Made by a program: the position numbers and the translations under genes. Shown piece after piece: positions 17,006 to 23,793 of a DNA stretch of 64,000 bases; position 1 is the stretch's first letter; every line of letters begins with the position of its first letter. Under the pieces are notes generated by a model. The model saw nothing but the letters and a program-made list of their open reading frames with translations, did not search any database and was not told where the DNA came from. This DNA comes from Pseudodesulfovibrio indicus (GTDB lineage Bacteria > Desulfobacterota > Desulfovibrionia > Desulfovibrionales > Desulfovibrionaceae), in assembly GCF_001563225.1 (NCBI RefSeq), contig NZ_CP014206.1:3639486-3703485 (forward strand), in the 5' to 3' direction.

Positions 17006-18175
17006 ATGCGCAGAGTTCCCGACGTCATCCGAAACGAGCACGGCTTCGCCACCGTGATGGTCAGTCTGTGCATGGCCGCCCTCATGGGGCTGACCGCGCT
17101 GGCCGTGGACCTCGGCAGGGCCTACCTCAAGCGCAGCGCCCTCCAGACCGCCGCAGACGCGGGCGCCCTGGCCGGAGCCAACTCCCTGCTGGCCGAAGGC
17201 CGCGATTTCGAGAAGCTCCGGCTCATCGTCGCCAGCTACGCCGCCCGCAACCTGACCGAGGCGGACAACCCGTCCGAGGCCGTCACCGACGCGGACATCA
17301 TCTTCCTCCGCGACGGCGTGCCCGACGAGGAGAACCCCAACCAGGTGGAGGTCAGCGTGACCCTGTCCGGCGAACGCGGCAACGCCTTCCCGCTCTACTT
17401 CGGCAGCGTCGTGGGCAAGGGGGCCATGACCATTGAAGTCACCGCCCGCGCCGGGCTGGCGGGCATGTGCTCCTCCAAGTGCACGAAGCCGTTCGTGGTC
17501 CCCACCAAGTTCGAATGGGACGACTCTGCCGCGCCCGGCACCAAGTACTACCAGAACGGGACCTTCGACGTGGAAAGCGCGGAGGAGCTCGCCTCGGTCA
17601 ACGTGCTCGGCTACACCCAGGAGGACATGGGCACCCAGATCATCATCAAGCCCGGCGACCCCAGCCTGGCCATCGCGCCCGGACAGTACAACCTGGTGGA
17701 CCTGCCGCCCGTCAACAAGGGCGACCCGATCACCGGCGCGGCCATGGTCAAGGAGAACATCGAGGGCTGCACCGGCTCCAACAGCTTCGCCACCGTGGCC
17801 CCGGGCGACGAACTGCTCATCGAACCGGGCAACTCCGCCGGACCGGTCAAGGCCGGGACCTCCACCGTCATCTCAATGGACCCCTACGCAGCCTGGGACC
17901 CGACGACCCGGTCCATCGAGGGCAGCTCCTACGCCGACCCCCTGGACAGCCCCCGCGTGGTCATCATCTCCTTTTACGATCCCCGGTACCCGCCCACCGG
18001 AGGCCGCAACTCCATCATGGTCTACGAGCTGGGCGCGTTCTTCCTCGAAAGCGTGGACAGCGCGGGCAACGTCACCGCCCGGTTCATCAACACCGTGGCC
18101 GTGGACCCCGAATCATCGGGCGACGACTGCCTGCTGCGGATCAGCCGGCTGATGCTCGACTCCACCCGGCAATAG
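17006..18175 (+). CDS. TadG-like protein with N-terminal Tad domain
   Basis: 389 residues. The first 50 match the Tad N-terminal pattern: EHGFATVMVSLCMAALMGLT, then ALAVDLGRAYLKRSALQTAA and DAGALAGANSLL. The remaining exported region holds a CSSKC motif near residue 155 and no recognisable von Willebrand A domain. TadG proteins are envelope components linked to Flp pilus or surface-protein export. It ends the three-gene operon and is followed by a strong terminator. Confidence 0.78.
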   Translation: MRRVPDVIRNEHGFATVMVSLCMAALMGLTALAVDLGRAYLKRSALQTAADAGALAGANSLLAEGRDFEKLRLIVASYAARNLTEADNPSEAVTDADIIFLRDGVPDEENPNQVEVSVTLSGERGNAFPLYFGSVVGKGAMTIEVTARAGLAGMCSSKCTKPFVVPTKFEWDDSAAPGTKYYQNGTFDVESAEELASVNVLGYTQEDMGTQIIIKPGDPSLAIAPGQYNLVDLPPVNKGDPITGAAMVKENIEGCTGSNSFATVAPGDELLIEPGNSAGPVKAGTSTVISMDPYAAWDPTTRSIEGSSYADPLDSPRVVIISFYDPRYPPTGGRNSIMVYELGAFFLESVDSAGNVTARFINTVAVDPESSGDDCLLRISRLMLDSTRQ

Positions 18176-18199
18176 CCCTGCCACCCTCCCTCCGGCAAG

Positions 18200-18232
18200 A
18201 CGCCGCCCGCCACCTCCGGGCGGCGTCTTCGT
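18200..18232 (+). terminator. Terminator of the tadE-tadE-tadG operon
   Basis: ACGCCGCCCG (18200-18209) pairs perfectly with CGGGCGGCGT (18217-18226), then CTTCGTTT. Confidence 0.85.
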
Positions 18233-18501
18233 TTGCTCGCCATTTTCCTCCTTATCAAGTGGGAAAATACCCCTCAACTCGGCCGCGATGCCCGCGCCGG
18301 GCGCTTTTTTCATTTTTAACTCCCAAATAACGAACCCACCCGGTCTGAAATACCCATTTAACTCTGAAAAGAATGGACTATTTTCTTCCCATGTGCTTAT
18401 ACATAGCTCTGTCTCAGGTCGAGAGGGTTCCGATTGCCGGAACCATGCGGGAATTTATGGGAATTTCCGTCTCACGGCCGGGACTTGAGCTGATGACAGC
18501 A

Positions 18502-18580
18502 ACGGGACCGGGGGTGCGCTTTGGGAAGGGAGCACCTCATCGCCGGGGCGGTTCGGGCCGCACCGGAGATCCGGTCCCGT
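18502..18580 (+). ncRNA. Candidate structured leader RNA (three-way junction) upstream of tmcD
   Basis: A perfect 10-bp closing stem, ACGGGACCGG (18502-18511) with CCGGTCCCGT (18571-18580), encloses two hairpins. The first is GGTGC (18513-18517) with GCACC (18532-18536). The second is CCGG-G-GCGG (18543-18551) with CCGC-A-CCGG (18558-18566), broken by one G-A mismatch. This looks like a folded cis-regulatory element, but it matches no riboswitch class I recognise. GC-rich DNA can fold by chance, so confidence is moderate. Confidence 0.4.
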
Positions 18581-18821
18581 AAGGGTGTCGAAATCGCCCG
18601 GGCGACGATCATGGGTTGATCGTTCTTGGCGGGTTCAAAAGCCTGTTCACGGGTCATCCCCTTGGACTACACATATCCGTCCGCCGGGAGCGCATGGCGC
18701 CGCCCGAAGGACGGCTCAAGCCGATGATCCGGTCGGGACGGCCCGCGCGGACCGTCGCACGGCGAACACGACCCCACGTTGAATGACCTGTCCCGCCCTT
18801 TGCCGGTCGGGATGATTTGTT

Positions 18822-18841
18822 GCCGTCTTCCCGGAGACGGC
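18822..18841 (+). promoter_or_regulatory. Hairpin just upstream of the tmcD ribosome site
   Basis: GCCGTCT (18822-18828) and AGACGGC (18835-18841) form a perfect 7-bp stem with a 6-base loop, ending 10 bases before the AAGGGGGTG ribosome site (18852-18860). It could affect tmcD translation or mRNA stability; this is inference. Confidence 0.4.
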
Positions 18842-18862
18842 GTCACAACACAAGGGGGTGCT

Positions 18863-20122
18863 ATGGGAAAAATCTCCTCTTGGGATTGGGAACCCGGCCA
18901 AAAAACGGTCGTCAACTCCCTCTCCCCTCTCGAAGGACATGAATGGCAGGAAGAGCCGTATGCCTCGCCTGACGGCGAGACCATCGCCGCCATCGTCAAA
19001 GTGGGCGACGGCGAATTCTCCATTCGGACCAACGACACGGTATGGGAAGCCACGTTCGAAAAGATCTGGGCTCCGAAATTCTCTCCGGACGGTCGCCTGA
19101 CCGCCATCTGCCAGCAGGACATGGAATGGGTCCTGGCCGTGGACGGCGAGCTCATGGGCGAAACCACCGACTACATCTGGGACACCATGTTCAGTGAAGA
19201 CGGATCGGTCATCGCCACCATGTACAAAGGCATGGAAAGGTACGGCATGTGCCTGAACGGCGAGCCGTGGGAGAACCTCTACGAGAACCTCAATCAGCCC
19301 GTTCTGTCCAAGGACGGCGCCCACTCCGCGGGCGTGGCACAGGTGCAGAGCCTCGGCGCGGCCGACCTGGAAGGGTTCAAGCGCGGCGTCTACACCGTGG
19401 TCGTGGACGGACAGCCCTGGGAAAAGACCTACGTCAACGTCTGGACCCCGGTGTTCAACTCCGACGGCACCTCCGTGGCCGCCACCTGCCGCACCACCGT
19501 CTACAACCACACGATCACCGTGGACGGAAAGGCCTGGGACGCCACCTACAATCAGGTCTGGGAACCCGTCTTCTCGCCCAAGGACAACAGCGTCGCCGCC
19601 CCGGTCCGCGTGGCCGGCAAGTGGGGCGTGGCCAAGGACGGCAAGATGCTGTGGGATCCCCGCTACGTCCAGTGTCTGTACCTCCAGTACGACGCCAGCG
19701 GCGAGAAGCTGTGGGGCGTCGTCGCCACCAGCTACGGCCAGTTCACCGCCTGCGTGAACAACGCCCCCTGGGGCGAGACCTGGCCCACCGTGTCCGACCT
19801 GGTGGTCAGCCCCGACGGCCAGCGCGCCGCCGTCCTGGCCTCCAACTGCAACGAGGACTTCAAGATCGTGGTCGACGGCACCGCCTGGGCCGGCACCTAC
19901 GACATGGCCTGGCCCGTGGTCTTCTCTTCGGACTCCAAGTCCGCGGCCTGCAAGGTCGAGAAGAGCGGCCGGTACCGCATCCTGGTGAACGGCAAGTCCT
20001 ATGAACGGGACTTCGACGCCGTGTGGCCCCCGATCTTCAGCGAGGACGGCACCAAGGTGCTGATCCGCGCCATAGAGAACAACAGCTTCGTCCGCATCGT
20101 CGCGGAAGTATGCAACTTCTAA
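18863..20122 (+). CDS. tmcD: TmcD, tryptophan-rich propeller-like subunit of the Tmc complex
   Basis: 419 residues starting at ATG 18863 after AAGGGGGTG. It has no signal peptide, so it should be cytoplasmic. It is built of at least eight repeats of about 45-50 residues, each with a Gly-x-x-Trp turn and a Trp-x-Pro-x-Phe-Ser-x-Asp-Gly strand: for example GQPWEKTYVNVWTPVFNSDG, GKAWDATYNQVWEPVFSPKD, GTAWAGTYDMAWPVVFSSDS and GKSYERDFDAVWPPIFSEDG. This resembles a WD40-like beta-propeller and matches the tryptophan-rich TmcD subunit known from Desulfovibrio. Its role in the complex is structural or unknown. The gene opens the tmc operon here. Confidence 0.85.
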   Translation: MGKISSWDWEPGQKTVVNSLSPLEGHEWQEEPYASPDGETIAAIVKVGDGEFSIRTNDTVWEATFEKIWAPKFSPDGRLTAICQQDMEWVLAVDGELMGETTDYIWDTMFSEDGSVIATMYKGMERYGMCLNGEPWENLYENLNQPVLSKDGAHSAGVAQVQSLGAADLEGFKRGVYTVVVDGQPWEKTYVNVWTPVFNSDGTSVAATCRTTVYNHTITVDGKAWDATYNQVWEPVFSPKDNSVAAPVRVAGKWGVAKDGKMLWDPRYVQCLYLQYDASGEKLWGVVATSYGQFTACVNNAPWGETWPTVSDLVVSPDGQRAAVLASNCNEDFKIVVDGTAWAGTYDMAWPVVFSSDSKSAACKVEKSGRYRILVNGKSYERDFDAVWPPIFSEDGTKVLIRAIENNSFVRIVAEVCNF

Positions 20123-20135
20123 GGGGGGATCAGAT

Positions 20136-20795
20136 ATGACTGCATTCTATGTCTTCGTCACCGGTCCCCTCGCCTGGATCGCCTGGGGCGTCTTCGTCCT
20201 GGGCGCCATCTACCGCCTGGTCAGCATGTATTCGCTGGCCAAGGCCAAGGACGGCTCGTCCATCGCCTACATGAGCTGGTTCTACGGCCTGCGGTCCATC
20301 CTGGCCTGGATGGTCCCCTTCAAGTCCATGGGCTGGAAGTCCGATCCCCTGATGACCGTGACCACCTTCGCGTTCCACATCTGCTTCCTGCTGGTGGCCG
20401 TGTTCCTGGGCGCGCACGTGGTCCTCTGGGACACCGCGTTCGGCATCAGCCTCCCGAGCCTGCCCTCGCAGGCCGGTGACATCATCAGCTTCGTGGCGCT
20501 CGCCGGCTGCGCGGTCTTCGCCTACCGCCGGTTCGCCCTGCCCCACGTCAAGGGTGTCACCCGCTGCCAGGATTGGTTTGCCCTGATCCTCGTCGCGCTG
20601 CCGTTCATCACCGGCGTCCTGGCCTATCACCAGATCGGCCCGGTCCTGCTGATGACCACCCTGCACGCGCTCTCCGGTGAACTGCTGATCGCCCTGATCC
20701 CGTTCACCCGGCTGAGCCATGCGCTGTTCGTCCTGTTCACCAGGGCGTACATGGGTTCCGAATTCGGCGGCGTCCGCCATGCCAACGACTGGTAG
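20136..20795 (+). CDS. tmcC: TmcC, membrane cytochrome b subunit
   Basis: 219 residues with five to six hydrophobic helices, a NarI/DsrM-like diheme cytochrome b. Candidate haem-ligand histidines are in TFAFHICFLLVAVFLGAHVV, LAYHQIG, TLHALSGE and RLSHAL. It carries electrons from the periplasmic cytochrome TmcA across the membrane to the iron-sulfur subunit TmcB. It follows tmcD by 13 bases after a GGGGG ribosome site. Confidence 0.9.
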   Translation: MTAFYVFVTGPLAWIAWGVFVLGAIYRLVSMYSLAKAKDGSSIAYMSWFYGLRSILAWMVPFKSMGWKSDPLMTVTTFAFHICFLLVAVFLGAHVVLWDTAFGISLPSLPSQAGDIISFVALAGCAVFAYRRFALPHVKGVTRCQDWFALILVALPFITGVLAYHQIGPVLLMTTLHALSGELLIALIPFTRLSHALFVLFTRAYMGSEFGGVRHANDW

Positions 20796-20828
20796 GCCAA
20801 ACCATCATTGAAACGCGAGGTACGAACA

Positions 20829-22148
20829 ATGAGTCACATTGCTGACAGAATCATATCCGATGTCGGCCTTGAGGCCGGCGTCGCCGCGCTGACCACCGAG
20901 AAAATCGAAGAAGTGGTCAACCGGATGCTCAAGGGTGAAACCGGGGCCAAACTCCGGGCATACAGGGAGACCTGCATGCGCTGCGGCCTCTGTTCCCAGG
21001 GCTGCCATTACTACATGTCCCACGACGCCGACCCGAGCTACTCTCCGGTCAACAAGGCCACGGAGACCATGTACGAGCTGATGGACAAGAAGGGCAAGGT
21101 CACCCCCCAGCGCATCTACGAGATGGCGCAGATGGCCTTCACCGAATGCAACCTCTGCAAGCGGTGCGCCCACTACTGTCCGGTCGGCATCGATACCGGC
21201 TACATCATGTCCATGGTGCGCCGCATCTGCTACCTGCTGGACGTGGTCCCGCAGTACATCCGCGATACCGCGCACTCCCACGCCTCGACCATGAACCAGA
21301 TGTGGGTCAAGGACGACGAGTGGATCGACTCCCTGCAATGGCAGGAGGACGAGGCCCGCGACGAGTTCCCGGACCTGCGCATCCCGCTCGACAAGGAAGG
21401 GGCCGAGGTCTACTACTCGGTCATCGCCCCGGAACCCAAGTTCCGGACCCAGCTCATCTACCAGGCCGCGGCCATCATGAACGCCGCCGGCATCGACTGG
21501 ACCATGCCCTCCCATCCGGGTTGGGACAACTCCGACATGTGCATGTTCGTGGGCGACTTCGAAAACATGGGCCGCCTCAAACGCGCCCACTACGAGTCCG
21601 CCCAGAAGCTGCGGGTCAAGCGCATCGTCATGGGCGAGTGCGGCCACGCCTTCCGCTCGGTCTACGACATGGGCAACCGCTGGCTCGGCCACAAGAAGAT
21701 GCCGGTCCCGGTCATCCACGCCATCGACTTCTACTGGGAGCTGATCAACGAAGGAAAGATCAAGATCACCCACCAGTACGAGAACCCGGTGACCATTCAG
21801 GACCCGTGCAACATCATCCGCGGCCGAGGCCTCATGGACAAGCTCCGCGACGTGGTCCACTTCCTGTGCAAGGAAGTGGTCGAGATGACCCCCAACCGCG
21901 AGCACAACTACTGCTGCTGCGCGGGCGGCGGCGTCATCAACTGCGGTCCGCCGTTCAAGAACACCCGCATGGTGGGCAACCGCGTCAAGGCCGAGCAGCT
22001 CAAGGCTACCGGCGTCCACGACGTGGTCATCCCCTGCCACAACTGCCACGGCGGCATTGAAGACATCATCGGTTACTATGATCTCGGGATGCACGGTAAG
22101 TTCATCAGCGACATCATCTACGAACTGATGGAAAAACCGGAAGTCTAG
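20829..22148 (+). CDS. tmcB: TmcB, HdrD-like cytoplasmic iron-sulfur subunit
   Basis: 439 residues starting at ATG 20829. The N-terminal half holds two [4Fe-4S] motifs, CMRCGLCSQGCHYY (around 52-65) and CNLCKRCAHYCPVG (around 109-122). The C-terminal half has CCG-domain sequences, DPCNIIRGRG and YCCCAGGGVINCGPP, ending PCHNCHGGIED, like the catalytic noncubane cluster of heterodisulfide reductase subunit D. In Tmc it takes electrons from the cytochrome b subunit; the cytoplasmic acceptor is not established. The Cys residues of both cluster types are intact. Confidence 0.92.
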   Translation: MSHIADRIISDVGLEAGVAALTTEKIEEVVNRMLKGETGAKLRAYRETCMRCGLCSQGCHYYMSHDADPSYSPVNKATETMYELMDKKGKVTPQRIYEMAQMAFTECNLCKRCAHYCPVGIDTGYIMSMVRRICYLLDVVPQYIRDTAHSHASTMNQMWVKDDEWIDSLQWQEDEARDEFPDLRIPLDKEGAEVYYSVIAPEPKFRTQLIYQAAAIMNAAGIDWTMPSHPGWDNSDMCMFVGDFENMGRLKRAHYESAQKLRVKRIVMGECGHAFRSVYDMGNRWLGHKKMPVPVIHAIDFYWELINEGKIKITHQYENPVTIQDPCNIIRGRGLMDKLRDVVHFLCKEVVEMTPNREHNYCCCAGGGVINCGPPFKNTRMVGNRVKAEQLKATGVHDVVIPCHNCHGGIEDIIGYYDLGMHGKFISDIIYELMEKPEV

Positions 22149-22157
22149 GAGGACGCC

Positions 22158-22556
22158 ATGAAAAAGAACACCTTCACCATCGCGGCCTCCATGCTGACCA
22201 TCATCCTGTTGGTCGTCGCATACATGGCCCCCACGGCCTTTTCCCAGGACGACATGACCGAGGTGCCGGTGGACGGCTTCGCCAAGCTCGAACGCCCGCG
22301 CGTGCCTTTCATGCATGACGCCCACAACGAAAAGGCCGGACTGGACGATTGCGTGGTCTGCCACCATTCCAAGAATGACGACGGCACGCAGAACACCGAG
22401 GATTCCTCCGAGGGCGAATCGTGCAGCTCCTGCCATGCGGAGACGCGCACCGACGACGGCACCCCGCTGATGCGGGCGTACCACCTGCAGTGCCAGGGTT
22501 GCCACGAGGCGCAGGGCAAGGGTCCCGTGGCCTGCGGCGAGTGCCATCCCAAATAG
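22158..22556 (+). CDS. tmcA: TmcA, type II tetrahaem cytochrome c3
   Basis: 132 residues with a signal peptide (ends near MAPTAFS-QD) and four c-haem motifs: CVVCH, CSSCH, CQGCH and CGECH. The paired HH in CVVCHHSK and other His residues supply distal ligands. It is acidic, as expected for type II cytochrome c3. It receives electrons from periplasmic hydrogenase via type I cytochrome c3 and passes them to TmcC. The ribosome site AGGAGG starts right after the tmcB stop. It is the last gene of the operon in this window. Confidence 0.93.
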   Translation: MKKNTFTIAASMLTIILLVVAYMAPTAFSQDDMTEVPVDGFAKLERPRVPFMHDAHNEKAGLDDCVVCHHSKNDDGTQNTEDSSEGESCSSCHAETRTDDGTPLMRAYHLQCQGCHEAQGKGPVACGECHPK

Positions 22557-22579
22557 AGGATAGAAGACCCCCGAAATGC

Positions 22580-22607
22580 AAGGCGGCCCGCAAGGGCCGC
22601 CTTTTTT
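22580..22607 (+). terminator. Terminator of the tmc operon
   Basis: AAGGCGGCCC (22580-22589) and GGGCCGCCTT (22594-22603) form a perfect 10-bp stem with a GCAA tetraloop, then a T run to 22607. Confidence 0.95.
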
Positions 22608-22717
22608 CATGGAACGCATAGGGTTGGTTCCCTTTTCACGAACCGAAAGCCGTCGCGGAAAGAGCCGAGTTGATGGCAGTGGCTCCGGCAAAGCCTTAGC
22701 CGCCCCCTTGGTTGCCT

Positions 22718-23305
22718 TTAACGGGTCATCCTTGTTTTTTCCGCCAGTGCGCCTGATCCATCGGCCGCAAGCCAGGCTAGCGCGGTTCCAAACCCGGCAA
22801 TGCCGGTTGCCGTTGCAAGCCCCATTGGCAACGGCACAAATAACCCGCCGGGTCCGCCCCGTTCACCGGGGCATCCAGACAATACCCGTACCAGTCCGGG
22901 TCGCCGCCCCGATCTCCAATCGGATCGGCCGCGGTCCATCTGCCGGTTTTGACGTCGTAGTGATTCGGGCCGTCCATGGCCCTCACCCCTTCGGGGCGTT
23001 GCGGAAAGACCGCAACGTCATCGCTGCTGTCGTTAGCTCTAAGACCGAGGAGACTCGGCCTAAGAGCTAATGCCAAATCCGCTGTCCTGCGGATTTGTCC
23101 CGCCCGCCGAAGCGGACGAAACCCAGGTCCCGGTCGTGCAGGCCGCCCGCAAAGCCGAGCGGGATGCGGAAGCCCGGGTTGGTGTCCTCGATGATCCCGC
23201 CGAACGGGTCGTACGCGATTTCCTTGATCACGTTGTCGTGCTTACCCACAGCCTGGTACGGGGAGCCGACCTGGTTGTGGGAGAGCCGTCGCTGGCGCTC
23301 CTCCA
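22718..23305 (-). pseudogene. Remnant of an RHS repeat-associated core protein
   Basis: Read leftward, the segment 23305-23097 encodes the RHS core: HNQVGSPYQAV, VIKEIAYDPFG, PLGFAGGLHDRDLGFVRFGG then RD. The next RHS-core residues, YDVKTGRWTAADPIGD followed by DPDWYGYCLDAPVNGADPAG, resume only at 22962. A 134-bp hairpin-rich insertion separates them. After DPAG the expected hydrophobic tail (LFVPLPMGLATATGIAG and onward) continues in another frame to 22718, so there is also a frameshift. No N-terminal RHS repeats are present. The copy is clearly dead and is only a 3' fragment of a once much larger gene. Confidence 0.85.
22963..23096. repeat. 134-bp hairpin-rich insertion inside the RHS remnant
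   Basis: The insert lies exactly between the RHS codons for RD and YD. It contains CCCC-TTC-GGGG (22986-22996), GTTGCGG/CCGCAAC (22998-23004, 23010-23016), a 17-base stem TTAGCTCTAAGACCGAG / CTCGGCCTAAGAGCTAA (23033-23049, 23054-23070; 15 of 17 pairs) and a perfect 8-bp stem AAATCCGC/GCGGATTT (23075-23082, 23089-23096) that ends at the insert edge. It has no coding capacity. It looks like a non-autonomous palindromic mobile repeat; the family is not recognised. Confidence 0.6.
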
Positions 23306-23331
23306 TGTTTTTTTGGAGCCCTCCCGGCGGG

Positions 23332-23383
23332 GTTCTTTCTTTTTCCAAAGCAAAAAAGAAAGAACGAAAGAAAAATGCTTTGG
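23332..23383 (+). repeat. A/T-rich hairpin with possible pseudoknot
   Basis: GTTCTTTCTTTTT (23332-23344) pairs perfectly with AAAAAGAAAGAAC (23353-23365). The loop holds CCAAAGC (23345-23351), which is fully complementary to GCTTTGG at 23377-23383. The RNA could form an H-type pseudoknot or switch between two stems. It flanks the RHS remnant and probably belongs to a dispersed intergenic repeat; no gene overlaps it. Confidence 0.5.
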
Positions 23384-23660
23384 GGGGTAGCCCACCGCCC
23401 GGAGTTTGGCCGCTGAGAATCCGATCCGCTCGGGGCGGCTCCATCTGATCAAAAGTATAGGGACAGTCTCCACCAGAGCGCCCCTTTTATGGGATACCGA
23501 GAGGCCACGGGAGCGGAGCCGCCGCCCTTTCGCGGTCGGCTTCCAGGCGTCCAGAACAGGGCTCGCTGCGTGCGGCTTGACGGGATGGCGGGGTATGTAA
23601 GCCGCTGTTTGAGGCTGCGGCCCCAAAATCGCTCCCAAGACAGTCCTCTGCTGCTTCGCC
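23384..23660. other. Intergenic stretch without a recognisable gene
   Basis: About 277 bases between the pseudoknot-like element and the first palindromic repeat. I see no reading frame with a ribosome site or recognisable product, and no promoter that I would defend. Confidence 0.5.
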
Positions 23661-23787
23661 CCGCCGAAGGCGGCGACAAAGAGTTTGGGAGGGGGAGAAA
23701 GGGATGGGGGTCCAGGGGGAAGGGGAAGAGGGGGGACCTTTTGCAAAAGGTCCCCCCTCTTCCCCTTCCCCCTGGCCGCCGGAGGCC
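23661..23787 (-). repeat. Palindromic intergenic repeat, copy A (perfect 64-bp palindrome)
   Basis: Bases 23712-23743 and 23744-23775 are exact reverse complements, centred on TTTTGCAAAA, with no loop. The right flank is GCCGCCGGAGGC. On the left are GATGGGGGTCC, an AGTTTGGGAGG segment and a small CCGCC-GAA-GGCGG hairpin (23661-23673). The same layout recurs at 42.1, 49.7, 57.3 and 57.5 kb. It lies just past the 3' end of the minus-strand gene at 23794 and can act as its terminator. Confidence 0.85.
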
Positions 23788-23793
23788 TCTTGT

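Larger units (their letters stand above)
18233..18862. promoter_or_regulatory. Long upstream region and leader of the tmc operon
   Basis: 630 bases with no convincing gene. The left part is AT-rich and contains a short GC hairpin followed by TTTTTT (GCCCG 18290-18294 with CGGGC 18298-18302), possibly a second terminator. A perfect inverted repeat GGTTCCG/CGGAACC lies near 18426-18443. The right part (18500-18720) is GC-rich and highly foldable (see the RNA entry). A further stem, ACGATCA/TGATCGT, is near 18604-18622 and CCGTCC/GGACGG near 18678-18715. No promoter hexamers stand out. Confidence 0.5.

Noticed and set aside
22963-23096. CRISPR-like or attachment-site interpretation of the hairpin cluster
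   Set aside because: The stems differ from one another and there are no regular direct repeats with spacers, no tRNA and no integrase.
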